Assembly (NCBI GenBank): GCA_017453665.1
Contig: JAFTEM010000022.1
Location: 1 to 27,557 of the forward strand
Length of the DNA: 27,557 bases
Reading direction: 5' to 3'
Source of the DNA: a bacterium
Lineage (GTDB): Bacteria; Patescibacteria; JAEDAM01; Absconditabacterales; Absconditicoccaceae
This document shows positions 15,543-24,351 of this stretch, piece by piece (the first letter of the stretch is position 1; each line of letters starts with the position of its first letter). Under the pieces are notes generated by a model. It saw only the letters and a list, made by a program, of their open reading frames with translations. It ran no database searches and was not told the origin of the DNA. A program made the position numbers and the translations under genes.

Positions 15543-15569
15543 AAAAAATAACTCATTGCCAGAGTTATT
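15543..15569 (-). terminator. Attenuator-like terminator upstream of rplJ
   Basis: On the minus strand AATAACTC and GAGTTATT pair over 8 bp around a 7-nt loop, followed at once by TTTTTATTT. It lies 22 bp before rplJ and downstream of the L10 leader, so it can stop transcription inside the leader. Confidence 0.75.
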
Positions 15570-15611
15570 CATTATTAAATGAATATGTATGATATATTCA
15601 TATAAGTTTGA

Positions 15612-15677
15612 TAGAATAACCTCGGTAGGAACAGTTTATATCTATTACTAGATGACCTACGGTCTACGGCAAAGATA
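15612..15677 (-). promoter_or_regulatory. L10 leader (ribosomal protein autoregulation)
   Basis: On the minus strand GCCGTAGACCGTAGGT is followed by a small hairpin (ATCTA-GTAA-TAGAT) and CCTACCGAGGT. These are the conserved sides of the L10 leader, which mimics the L10-L12 site on 23S rRNA. Excess L10-L12 complex would bind here and reduce expression, probably by favouring the terminator at 15543-15569. Recognition is from motif memory; a covariance search would settle it. Confidence 0.8.
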
Positions 15678-15682
15678 AATGA

Positions 15683-15710
15683 AATATATATTTTGAAAGT
15701 CCAAAATCAA
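15683..15710 (-). promoter_or_regulatory. Promoter of the rplJ-rpoC cluster
   Basis: On the minus strand TTGATT (15705-15710), a 16-bp spacer and TATATT (15683-15688) lie just before the L10 leader. It is the only clear promoter ahead of the cluster. Confidence 0.55.
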
Positions 15711-15715
15711 GTGAA

Positions 15716-15776
15716 AATTAACAAAAATTCCCCTTCAAATATCAATAAAGGGGATAAATTAGCAAAAATTCCACTT
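15716..15776. repeat. 20-bp direct repeat between divergent promoters
   Basis: Positions 15716-15735 and 15757-15776 match at 18 of 20 bases (AATTARCAAAAATTCCMCTT, R and M marking the two differences), 41 bp apart, close to four helical turns. A CCCCTT/AAGGGG inverted repeat lies between them. Their place between the leftward ribosomal promoter and the rightward promoter suggests binding sites for a shared regulator. Confidence 0.55.
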
Positions 15777-15827
15777 TTCTTCAACACTTTCTACCTTCTA
15801 CAATCAATAAAAAAAATACCTAGTTTT

Positions 15828-15856
15828 TTGACTTTTTCCTTTATTTCTCGTATAAT
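15828..15856 (+). promoter_or_regulatory. Promoter of the single-pass membrane protein gene
   Basis: TTGACT (15828-15833), a 17-bp spacer and TATAAT (15851-15856) are almost full consensus. The ATG at 15900 lies 43 bp downstream of the -10 box. Confidence 0.8.
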
Positions 15857-15899
15857 TAAACAGAAGAATTGTATTTTATATACTAGTGTAATAATAAGT

Positions 15900-17702
15900 A
15901 TGGTCGTAAGTGACGATAATACAAGCATTTTATGAGGCGAATCTCTAGCAGATCAACTCCAAAGTTGACCAACCGACCAATGAGAATATCCTTCATATGA
16001 CCAAAATAGAAGTGATAGCTGAAAAACTATGCTTTTTTCTGACGTTGATAAACCACAAGAACAGCCACAAGGAGTCGTTCAACCACAAGCATCTGAAGCT
16101 CCACAACCTACAAGTGATGAAATAAGTGATTCAGAAGCCGATAATGAACGAGCTTCTCTACAACAACCACAGGCCCAGCCACAAGGACCAATGAAAATCA
16201 CTGAAGAAGCTTTAGCTGCAGAAAATACTAAAATACAAGAAGAACAAGAACAGGCTCAAGCTGCTGCTATGGCAGACCTACAAGAAGAGCCAATAGCAGA
16301 AGAGCAAAGCCCTGAAGCTGCCTTAGATTCAGCTCTCGCTGATGATTCATTTAATGAATGACAAAATCTCTTAGATGATTCTCAAGATACTTTAGGAGGT
16401 TTCCGTATAAACGAACAACCATACAAAGTAAAAAGATATAATACAGGATTCCTATTGGCAAGTTTAGGTACTCTTATCTTTTGATGACTTTCATACCTCC
16501 TCTATCTATGATATCAATATTTGGAATATAAATCACAGCCAACAATTCCAACAGAAAAAGTAACCCAAGTAAACGATTTTTCTGAAAAATATGACGAATA
16601 TTGAGAGAAAATAGGACTATTCGATCTAGAAAAATTCAGAGATCTTGATTTAACAGTGAATCCTGAAAGATCAGAAGACCTTTTAAGAGACGCAGATCTC
16701 AATTTTGTTCAGAAAAAAGATAATCTTCAATTTGCCTTAACAAGATTGTGAACAAATATTATTAATTTAAGAAACGAGACAAGAGAATTAAGAGAGCAAA
16801 TGAATAGAGATTGATTCTTCCCTCAAGAACTAGTAAATATTCTAGATGCAGACAACGCTGTAGATTCAATCCAAAGAAGTCTTAATTCACTAGAAGTTGT
16901 AAAATTTTCAAGTGCAATAAGAGTATTCTCTTTAATGGATGATATCGTAAAAGATCTAGCTGATAGCTTCTGATTCACAAGATCTGATATCAAAAGAAGA
17001 TTAACTGATTTAATGGAAAGATGAGAAAAAGATGTAGAATATTACCTCAACGTATGTTATAACAACCCATATGAACCTGAAGAATGTAATAAAATAAACG
17101 ACTTTGATAAATATTATAAAAAAATCATTTGAGAAACAACGTTTGATACGACATTCTTCAAAAATCTTATGAAATTCATTAATAATCAATTAGAGTATAA
17201 TACTATGCCAAGTTTCTCTATTACCTTCAACAGTTTTGATGGACAAAGTAATAGTATTAGCTTCTCGGTTGAAGTGAATACAACGATCGAAGACGAAACT
17301 GCTCTTATCCAACAAGGAATCAAGAGTCCTCATATCTTTATTATCTCTGAATTGATTAAATTACTAAAACAATCAACCTTTATCGTAGGTAAAGCAATCG
17401 ATGCAAAAGACATTAAAGTAGTTTCTAAGCCAATCACTGTAGCATGAAGACAATTTAACGTAAATAATTCAGTAAATACCTTTACGTTACCAATACAAAA
17501 AACAACTGATAGAGAAATCTTCGACTTCGTTGAAAACTACATATCAACAATACAAAATACATCAGTTTCTGATATGATTTCATCATTACTCAATACCGAT
17601 GAAGAATCGTGAGATACTGATAATAAAAATGAAGCAACAGATGAAGAGCATCAAGAAGAAAATACCGAAGAAGAATCAGAAGACTCTTATCTTACAGAAT
17701 AA
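15900..17702 (+). CDS. Single-pass membrane protein with disordered Pro/Gln/Glu-rich N-terminus, 600 residues
   Basis: I do not recognise this family. The frame runs from ATG 15900 to TAA 17700-17702 with many TGA codons as Gly. Residues 1 to about 165 are low-complexity, rich in Gln, Pro, Glu and Ala (for example PQEQPQGVVQPQA), and surely disordered. One membrane helix follows at about 183-208 (LLASLGTLIFGGLSYLLYLG). The remaining 390 residues form an alpha-rich and then beta-containing soluble part (FSITFNSFDGQSNSISFSVE around 440). The tail is acidic (EEENTEEESEDSYLTE). There is no cleavable signal; the N-terminus is probably inside and the C-terminal part outside, but this is inferred. 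It is a single-gene unit, divergent from rplJ, with its own terminator. Confidence 0.85.
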
Positions 17703-17733
17703 TGAAAGACTAAAAGGTTTTATATAGAAAAAG

Positions 17734-17766
17734 AAGATAGAGCAATCCAAAATCTCTATCTTTTTT
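17734..17766. terminator. Terminator between convergent genes
   Basis: AAGATAGAG (17734-17742) and CTCTATCTT (17754-17762) pair over 9 bp and are followed by six T on the plus strand. On the minus strand a CTTCTTTTTC run follows, so it may serve the PilB-like gene as well. Confidence 0.85.
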
Positions 17767-17790
17767 GTTATAAATATTTTTTCACTAAAC

Positions 17791-19389
17791 TTAATATGCA
17801 ACCCTATGTACTTCTTTGAGATCAGTCTCTCAACTAATCACCTTTAAAATTCAATCTCGTTGCATTGGAATAAATCCTTGTTTTTTTACATATGGAAGAA
17901 GATTCTCTCATGGCTCCTCTTTCATTATTTTATCTCTCAATTGATCTGTTAATTCTAAGGTCTCAATGATGGCCATTCTTCATAAATATCCTGCATTATT
18001 ACAATGCTCACATCCTTTAGCATGAAATACCTTTCATTGATAATTCTTTCATAGCTCTGGATGATAAGCCTGAATTTCATCTAATACTGTCCTAATTTCC
18101 AAATCCTCCTCTGGTGTAGCGTCAAGCCACTCTCAACAATGAGGACAAATTTTACGCACAAGTCTTTGTCCAATAACTAACTGAAGTGCCGGAGTAAGAA
18201 GATATGGTTCTACTCCCATATTCATAAGTCTTGAAAGCGAATCAAGAACAGAATTCGTATGAAGTGTTGTAAATACAAGATGTCCCGTAAGAGAAGCATT
18301 AATAGCAATTTGCGCTGTTTCTTTTGTTCTCGTTTCTCAAACAAGAATAATATCAGGATCTTGTCTTAAAATAGCCTTTAATCCACTTTCATAATCATAT
18401 CCTTTATCATAATTAATTTGAGATTGTTGAAGCCCAGAAATTTTATATTCAATCGGATCCTCAAGTGTGATAATCTTTTTTGAACCATCATTAAGCTTTC
18501 TTAAGATAGTATATAATGTTGTTGTTTTTCAAGATCCCGTTGGTCAGGTCATAATAATAATCCCATTAGTCTTTTTTAGGTTCCTTTCAAGGATATCTAA
18601 ATGATAATCCGTAAATCAGATATCTTTAAATCCTTCAATATTTTGAGAAGCATCGAGGAATCTAATTACAACGCTTTCTGTTTGAATTCACGGCATAAAC
18701 GAAATTCTGGCATCAATTTGCTTAGTTTTTCAATTTCTATCCACAGCCTCAAAAGAAAATCTTCAATCTTGTGGAATATAATCAATATTCATTTTTACTC
18801 ACGACATGAATTTTATTTTCTGCATATATTTCCAGAATTCTTGGTGATTAAACTTCAAAATCTGATGAAGTACTCCATCTATTCTCAACCTTACAACAAC
18901 ACCATCCTCTTCCGGTTGAAAATGAAGATCTGAAGCTCATGCTTGAAAACTAAGTCTAATAATATTATTAATATAAGCAGCCGGATCTTGAGTATCTCTT
19001 TGTTCAAATTGTTCTTTCATAATCGTAATAGCCGATTTTCCCTCAGCCTTTTCTTGATCCTTTTCCTTCTTTTCTTGTTGTTCTTTTTTTTCTTCTAACT
19101 CATCATACCAAGATAACGCAAGAGAAAAACCTTCATTACTTGTATAGAATACTTTCGGAATATATCATTTATTTACAAACTGATTTTGAATTTTTTTTAC
19201 GTCTTCTGGAAAATTATTAGTAGTAAGAAAACTTAACTCTCTTCTTTTTTCTTCAGCAAAAATAAGTATTTGAGCTTTTTGAGCAACCTCTTTGGGAATA
19301 TAAACCAAACGAGAAAAATCAGGTTTTATCTTTTTAACCTCTTCATTTTCTAAGATGGTATTAATAAGTTCACTCATAGAAAAATCCAT
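17791..19389 (-). CDS. Type IV pilus assembly ATPase, PilB/GspE family
   Basis: PilB-type hexameric ATPases drive pilus extension from the cytoplasmic side of the membrane. The chosen 532-residue frame contains the full set of motifs. These are Walker A GPTGSGKTTT at about 282-291 (first and last Gly are TGA), the Asp box DPIEY, Walker [16 protein letters not shown] and the His box [12 protein letters not shown] zinc-binding pair CPHC ... CEHC near the C-terminus follows, as in PilB and GspE. The N-terminal region is short, with a Lys/Glu/Gln-rich linker. Start choice: an in-frame ATG exists at 19464, but a strong promoter lies inside that extension (19408-19436), so ATG 19389 (MDFSMSEL) is preferred; ATG 19377 is also possible. 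No other pilus gene is visible in the window. Confidence 0.92.
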
Positions 19390-19407
19390 AGATATAAATT
19401 CTCTATA

Positions 19408-19436
19408 ATTATACGTAAAAAGTAGAATTTTTGCAA
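19408..19436 (-). promoter_or_regulatory. Promoter of the PilB-like gene
   Basis: On the minus strand TTGCAA (19431-19436), a 17-bp spacer and a perfect TATAAT (19408-19413) lie 18 bp before ATG 19389. The 5' leader would be only about 12 nt. It decides the start codon against ATG 19464. Confidence 0.8.
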
Positions 19437-19635
19437 AAACAAGAAACCTTTTTAGCCTAAACATATTTCCAAAGCATAAAAATCATCCCTTGAAGTCATA
19501 TATCTATTATACATTCAGTATTATTCTTGCTTTTTTCCCAGATATTCCGCAGAGAAATCTCAAAAATAAATAAAGATATTTTTCACAAACTATACACTAA
19601 ACCATCCCATCAAAGATAAAAAAATATCCAATAAA

Positions 19636-19664
19636 CAAAAAAGAAGTAGATAAATTTCTACTTC
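19636..19664 (-). terminator. Terminator of the large structured RNA
   Basis: On the minus strand GAAGTAGA and TCTACTTC pair perfectly over 8 bp around a 6-nt loop and are followed by TTTTTTG. No protein gene ends here, so it marks the end of a non-coding transcript. Confidence 0.85.
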
Positions 19665-20308
19665 AATTTCCCATAAAGAAGAAGTTTATGTAAATGCCTA
19701 AAAGCTATGTTGCTATTGACAAACATAGTATCTCATGCTCTAGGCTAACCTAAAGAAGATATCCATGAGATAACAAATAAGAATATCTTTTATCATTAAC
19801 CATATGGTTAAATGAGTGGGATAGATCTTATACCAAGATACCATCTTGAATAACGTTATTACTCTACCCTACAATACTCTATCGAAAAGTCAAAATTCCA
19901 TTATTTTCTAGACATTGCCCTTAAAGTTAATAAGTCTTCCATAAGAGCCATTAAGGTAACGATTATGGTTTCTAATCATGCTTAAACTCTTTTAAAAACG
20001 AAAGTCTTACAAATAAGAACCTCTAAGAGATAACTAGAATCAGTTACTTCATAAACTAATAGTCATTTAATTTATTAGCTAAAGATTATTCATCTTTAAG
20101 AAATAACTAACTTCAATTACCACTCCTCTAATTTATAAGAAATAAAGAAGAGAAATTAATTATTATTGTAGCTATATTCAATAATAATCGTATAGAATGA
20201 TTTGCACATTCAGTAAGATAATCAAAGCAAATGATGTACTTTTCTTTACATAAACTTTATTAATGATCTCTACAGTTCCAACAAGAAATTCTTATGTCTC
20301 TTGATGGC
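19636..20308 (-). ncRNA. Candidate large structured non-coding RNA, about 670 nt
   Basis: A consensus promoter and an intrinsic terminator bracket about 670 nt with no coding capacity. Near the two ends, AAGUUUAUGUAAA (from 20245-20257) and UUUACAUAAACUU (from 19682-19694) are perfectly complementary over 13 bp and would close a domain of about 575 nt. Inside are several clean hairpins. One is a 10-bp stem at 20159-20188. An 8-bp stem at 19730-19771 holds an inner 7-bp stem, and a 7-bp stem lies at 19705-19728. A bulged 10-bp stem (GAUGG, AUCUU / AAGAU, CUAUC) is at about 19823-19848, and UUAACC/GGUUAA lies at about 19797-19812. I find no RNase P, SRP, 6S or intron core motif. The size and many-helix plan recall large bacterial RNAs such as ROOL, GOLLD or OLE, but I cannot assign it to any. 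Start and end are inferred from the promoter and terminator. Confidence 0.7.
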
Positions 20309-20314
20309 GTAATT

Positions 20315-20342
20315 ATTATATCCTAAATTTTAAATTTGTCAA
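20315..20342 (-). promoter_or_regulatory. Strong promoter of the large structured RNA
   Basis: On the minus strand a perfect TTGACA (20337-20342), a 16-bp spacer and a perfect TATAAT (20315-20320). It is one of the two best promoters in the window and points into a region with no gene. Confidence 0.85.
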
Positions 20343-20429
20343 ATTTTTGATATATTTTTTTATTTTTTATAAAACATTAGTTTATAAGTACATTTTTAGT
20401 GATTATCAATTATAATTTTTCTACTTCAT

Positions 20430-20463
20430 CTATAAAGTCATTTATAGTAGTGGCTACCTACTA
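20430..20463 (+). promoter_or_regulatory. Overlapping hairpins upstream of the HAD protein gene
   Basis: CTATAAA-GTCA-TTTATAG (20430-20447) and TAGTAG-TGGCTAC-CTACTA (20445-20463) share bases 20445-20447, so the full stems exclude one another. They lie 57 bp before the ATG. A control role is only a possibility; no clear promoter was found here. Confidence 0.35.
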
Positions 20464-20519
20464 ATCTTGCAATTCGGATATATGATTTATAACCAAATAA
20501 AAGAATTAATAAAAATAAT

Positions 20520-20960
20520 ATGGAAGAAAAAAAGAAAATTGTTTATGTTGATATGGCTAATGTCCTTGTTGACTTTAATTCTGGCCTACAACAAGCAGAG
20601 CCAGACCTATTAAACAGCTACAAAGGTCAATTAGACAATATCCCACATCTGTTTTCGTGGATGACACCAATGCCAGGTGCTATTGAGATATTCAAAGCTC
20701 TTTGTGAAAAATATGACGTATATATCCTTACAACAGCCCCTTGAGAAAATGAAACAGCTCTACAAGACAAAAAAGACTGGCTTAACAAATATCTTGGTGA
20801 TTTAATTAAAAAGAAAGTCATCTTCGCCCATCACAAAGAATTGTTAATAGGAGATTATCTCATTGATGATCGTCCAGTAAATCGTTTTAAGGGCAAGCAA
20901 TTCCTTTTTGGAAGTAAAGAATACCCCGACTGGGAATCTATCAAAAAAGAATTACTCTAA
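20520..20960 (+). CDS. HAD-family 5'(3')-deoxyribonucleotidase-like protein
   Basis: The 146-residue frame reads MEEKKKIVYVDMANVLVDFN at the start, close to the DMDGVLADF motif of deoxyribonucleotidases that remove phosphate from nucleotides. Motif II is seen in YILTTAP (its following Gly is a TGA codon) and motif IV in GDYLIDDRPVNRF, with a Lys-rich KKKVIFAHHKEL stretch as motif III region. The nucleophile Asp11 is present, but the usual acid/base Asp two residues later is Ala13. Phosphonatase-type HAD enzymes also have Ala there, so it may have altered chemistry or be inactive as a phosphatase. The gene stands alone between a non-coding region and a terminator. Length is shorter than typical (about 180-200 residues), so the cap is small. 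Confidence 0.85.
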
Positions 20961-20965
20961 AAATA

Positions 20966-20997
20966 AAAAGCGTTTAGGAATTCCTATTCGCTTTTTA
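20966..20997 (+). terminator. Terminator after the HAD protein gene
   Basis: AAAAGCG and CGCTTTTT flank an inner AGGAATTCCT palindrome, giving a stem 6 bp after the stop codon with a T-run at the end. The A-run on the other side would let it act in both directions. Confidence 0.7.
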
Positions 20998-21080
20998 ATA
21001 TAACATATCTATTACCCTCCTCTTTCAAATAAAGGAACTTCATTTTTTAAAATCAAAAAAACAATAAAACAAGCTTTAAA

Positions 21081-21109
21081 TTGACAAATTCAAACTTAAA
21101 AAATATAAT
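21081..21109 (+). promoter_or_regulatory. Consensus promoter of the three-gene operon
   Basis: TTGACA (21081-21086), a 17-bp spacer and TATAAT (21104-21109) match the sigma70 ideal exactly. Transcription should start near 21116, so the ATG at 21114 cannot be used and ATG 21138 is the first usable start. Confidence 0.9.
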
Positions 21110-21137
21110 TACTATGTTTATTTACTTAACAATAAAT

Positions 21138-21476
21138 ATGCAAGAACACTCAATATTTAAAGAACTAGATATCGAAAATAAAAGAGACTATATATGGCGT
21201 CTATTTGCACCAAAAGTTAATAACATAAAAGATTGAGAAAAATACTTAGAATCCTTTGTACTAGGAGCTTCAGAAGAGCAATTAAATCGTTTCTATGATG
21301 CAATGATAAGCTGAAATAGTGATTACGTAGCAAAATTAATAAACGACATAAAATCAAAAAAAGCAGAAGTAATAAAATTAAAAAATGATTTCTCACATGA
21401 AGTAATGGAATACAAAGAAAATAAAACAAAAAAAGATTCCGAAAAAAACATAGAAGAACAATTACAAAACATCTAA
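21138..21476 (+). CDS. Small hypothetical protein, first gene of the three-gene operon
   Basis: I do not recognise this 112-residue protein. It begins MQEHSIFKELDIENKRDYIW and is mostly helical, with a Lys/Glu-rich second half (KSKKAEVIKLKNDF, then EVMEYKENKTKKDSEKNI) that may be a coiled coil. It has no signal or membrane segment and uses TGA as Gly twice. An in-frame ATG at 21114 coincides with the expected transcription start, so 21138 is preferred. It ends 24 bp before the next gene and shares its promoter. A partner or regulator of the 631-residue protein is possible, from context alone. Confidence 0.75.
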
Positions 21477-21500
21477 TTTATTCACTAACTTTCTTAAAAA

Positions 21501-23396
21501 ATGGCAAGACCTGATCAAATTGATGAAGTATCCAACATTCCAGCAACTGAAGATTGAAGCATAGATAGAACAGAACATGAAGACAATCTTCAAGACAGAA
21601 CTTGAGGAGCAGATAGAGAAGAATGGAGATTGCAAGACAAACAAGAAGCTAGAAAATTTACAGAAGAAGAATTAGCGCAAAGATTAAAAGATATCAAAGA
21701 TATTAACGAACTAAAAAAGGTTCTTCAGGGAATCATCTGAAACATGGAATCTCAACTAATAAATATAGTACAGGAAATAAATGGCGGAGATACTCCTTGA
21801 GGATGGTTATCATATGATTGAATTTGAAATATTAATGAAGATTCCTCAGAAGAAGAACTTTCATTTTTCGAAAAAAAATGAATGAACATTATAAATAAAG
21901 CTAAAAACTTATTAGCTCAAATTGAAGAATGAAATGCAGAAGTCAATCTTTTAACCTTCTTACAACAAGCAAGCTCTGAATTATATCAAACACAAAATAC
22001 TGCTGAGGAATATATAAGAACAGATATGAAAGATGGAAACTTAAGTTATAAAGAATTCTCAAGTAAAGAATCTTTTGAAATGGATTATTCCCGTGGATGA
22101 ATGTGGCTATTCCTTACTCACAGCAACCCAAATAAATTTAGAGAACTACTAAACTCTAAATCAACAGGAGAATTAATATGAGAAGTTTTCGCAATTTCAG
22201 AATGAGCTTGAGCATTTAACGATTGATATGCGGAAATCAAAAAGAGACTAAATTGAAAAAATATCTTCGATGAGATTGATGATATAGCAGCCAATTGACA
22301 TGATAGAAATTTAGACTGGACTACAGATTTCCTAGAGAATCAAACCGTAAGAGGTATGTTAAACAATGGTAAAATTGATGACTTAAATAAATACCTTTCG
22401 ACCTATAAAGATAATGAAAGAATAAAGGAAAATATAAGAAAAGAATTAAGAATGAATATTATGGATTCTATGTTATGAAATTTAGATTCTGAATCATTTT
22501 TATCAGACTTCTTAAAACACTTTAATGAAGTTAAAAAATCTCCTATGTTATGAGATATAGCAAAAGAATTAGAAGAAATAAATCCAACAATTAAAAATTT
22601 TAATCAAATGGAGACAGAAATTCATAAGCAACAACCTGATATTCTAAGAGACTGAACAGTTGATGCATTAATAATATTTGACAACGATGACCTAGAATGA
22701 TCTTGAGCTGGATACTTCAAACCAAATATTGCAAAATTCAAAAGACAATGATATAAAGAAATTGAACATAAAAATTCTCCTGATATGGAGAAAGTTGTTC
22801 TTCAAAAATGAAATGATAAAATAACATTAGCTCGATTAAAAGAGATAGATGGCGATAAACAAGATGAATCATATAATAAAGCCCTAAACGGACTCAAAGA
22901 TCATTGATACAATCTATTTGCTCTAAGATGACACTGTTATAATACCAGTGATATTGCAACTAGAATGGGAAATCTAGGAATGGTTAGTGAATGAAGTATT
23001 TTCATCGATTGATGATGCTGAAATGCTAGACATACAGATGAATACATAAATTGATGAATAACCTGTCCAATATTTAGTTATACAAGCACATGAAAATGAG
23101 CAACTACTGAAGCTCTTGTAGACATTATTCTTAGAGAAAAAAATAAAAAAGGTAATTTGTGAACATTATTAAACAGTATAAATCAATGAATAAATTGAAA
23201 TAGTCCAACATTAAAGTGGATGAAAACAATGAACATGCCAGATTCGCCATACACATTATATTCTCTAGCAAAGTTAAGAGCTAACCAAGAATACTCATGA
23301 TTAACAGGAAATGAAAATTTTGAAGGAACATCTCCTATAGAAGAGACATCAGATCAAGACATAGCAATGATTTCTTGAGTAAATGATGGTATGTAA
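21501..23396 (+). CDS. Large protein with possible clan CD (caspase-like) His/Cys site, 631 residues
   Basis: One frame from ATG 21501 to TAA 23394-23396, with about 37 TGA codons as Gly against far fewer GGN. Residues 1-60 are charged and probably disordered. The middle is alpha-helical. From about 410 the pattern is alpha/beta: a strand VDALIIFDNDD, then NLFALRGHCYN with His478, then SIFIDGGCGNARHTDEY with Cys506. A hydrophobic strand ending in His and a second ending in Cys, 28 residues apart, is how caspase-like clan CD cysteine peptidases arrange their catalytic pair. The flanking ITCPIFSYTSTGKGATTEAL resembles the strand and helix after the active site. No signal peptide, so it is likely cytoplasmic. 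Family and activity are inference. Second gene of the operon, 22 bp before the L,D-transpeptidase. Confidence 0.85.
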
Positions 23397-23418
23397 TATT
23401 TATCCATAAAACATTATA

Positions 23419-24321
23419 ATGAATAAAACAATTAGAAATATCACAGTTTGAGCTGTAATATCAGCACAATTACTTGGAACAGAACCAGCAATGGCTCAAA
23501 ATCTCCAAGACTCAAAACAAAATCTCATAGAAAATTTTGAGAGCAACAAAGCTTCAATGGATAGCTCAATTCAAAGTATTCTGTCAAACAATAAAAACAA
23601 CATCGTCTATTTCACAAAACAAAACACCAAAGCTTATAACGATGCTGAAGGGAAAGAAGAAATCTGAGCTATTCCAGAAGGGACATACCTTCGTAAGAAT
23701 CAGATAAATACAGAAGAAAGTAATGAAAATTATATTAGTTGCACCTTCAGAAATAAAAAAATACGAATTCCAACAAGTGCTTTAAAAGAAAATAACGGTA
23801 ACCTAGCAATAAGATATCTAAAACCAAAAACAGAAAAATCTATAGTTGTTGATAAAATCAACAGAAGAATGCTAGTATATGGTAATTATGGTAAAGAACT
23901 GTTAAAAGAATTTAAAATTGCATTATCTCCACGGGGAGAATGAGATAAAATAATTGAATGAGACTGAAACACACCAGAAGGGAAATATTATGTCTGCTAT
24001 AAAAATCCAGCAAGTTCATTCTGAACTCATCCAAAAACAGGTAAACGCCTTGGTTCACTTCAAGTCTCTTATCCTAATCTTCAAGATGCAACAGAAGGAT
24101 TAATCTCGTGAGATATTAATAAAACAGAATACCAAGGAATAAAATCAACAATTCAAAAAAAAGGTATACCTAGCCAATGAACATCACTATGAAATTATAT
24201 CATGGTCCACTGAGGAGGTAGTGATTATGATTGGACTGCTTGATGTATGGCACTAGAGAATGAAGATATGCTTTGGTTATATACCAATATCTGATCCGGA
24301 ACTGATATATTCATATGGTAA
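23419..24321 (+). CDS. Secreted L,D-transpeptidase (YkuD family)
   Basis: YkuD enzymes act on peptidoglycan peptides outside the membrane, as cross-linkers, protein anchors or carboxypeptidases. The 300-residue frame opens with a signal peptide (basic NKTIR, hydrophobic core, then PAMA before Gln27). The catalytic domain begins near residue 150 (RRMLVYGNYGKELLKEFKIA), with a DGNTPEGKYYV motif and an active site HGGGSDYDWTAGCMALEN holding His264 and Cys276. Two glycines in this motif, including the one just before Cys276, are TGA codons. The TAGCMALEN form is closer to YafK/DpaA-type enzymes than to the SHGCIR type, so detaching or trimming activity is possible. It is the last gene of the operon. 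The N-terminal 120 residues are not recognised. Confidence 0.92.
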
Positions 24322-24322
24322 G

Positions 24323-24345
24323 AAAAAAGCTCCTATTAAGGAGCT
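24323..24345 (-). terminator. Terminator of secA, also facing the three-gene operon
   Basis: AGCTCCT and AGGAGCT pair over 7 bp around a 4-nt loop. On the minus strand six T follow directly, 7 bp after the secA stop. On the plus strand it lies just after the L,D-transpeptidase stop with a weaker CTATTCTTATTTTT tail. Confidence 0.85.
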
Positions 24346-24351
24346 CTATTC

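Larger units (their letters stand above)
19465..20519. other. Gene-free region of about 1 kb
   Basis: Both strands carry frequent TAA and TAG in all frames, and no frame longer than a few dozen codons survives even with TGA as Gly. 19465-19635 shows nothing recognisable beyond AT-rich DNA. 19636-20342 holds the candidate large RNA with promoter and terminator. 20343-20519 is the leader of the next gene. Confidence 0.8.

Noticed and set aside
19165..19464. Upstream start for the PilB-like gene at 19464
   Set aside because: A TATAAT box with 17-bp spacing lies inside this extension, and the extra residues have no family match. ATG 19389 is better placed.
19636..20308. RNase P RNA as identity of the large RNA
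   Set aside because: The conserved GAGGAAAGUC and ACAGAA segments of the catalytic core are not found on the minus strand, and the unit is much longer than usual. A model search is still advisable.
21114..21140. ATG at 21114 as start of the 112-residue protein
   Set aside because: It coincides with the expected transcription start of the consensus promoter, so the next in-frame ATG is used.
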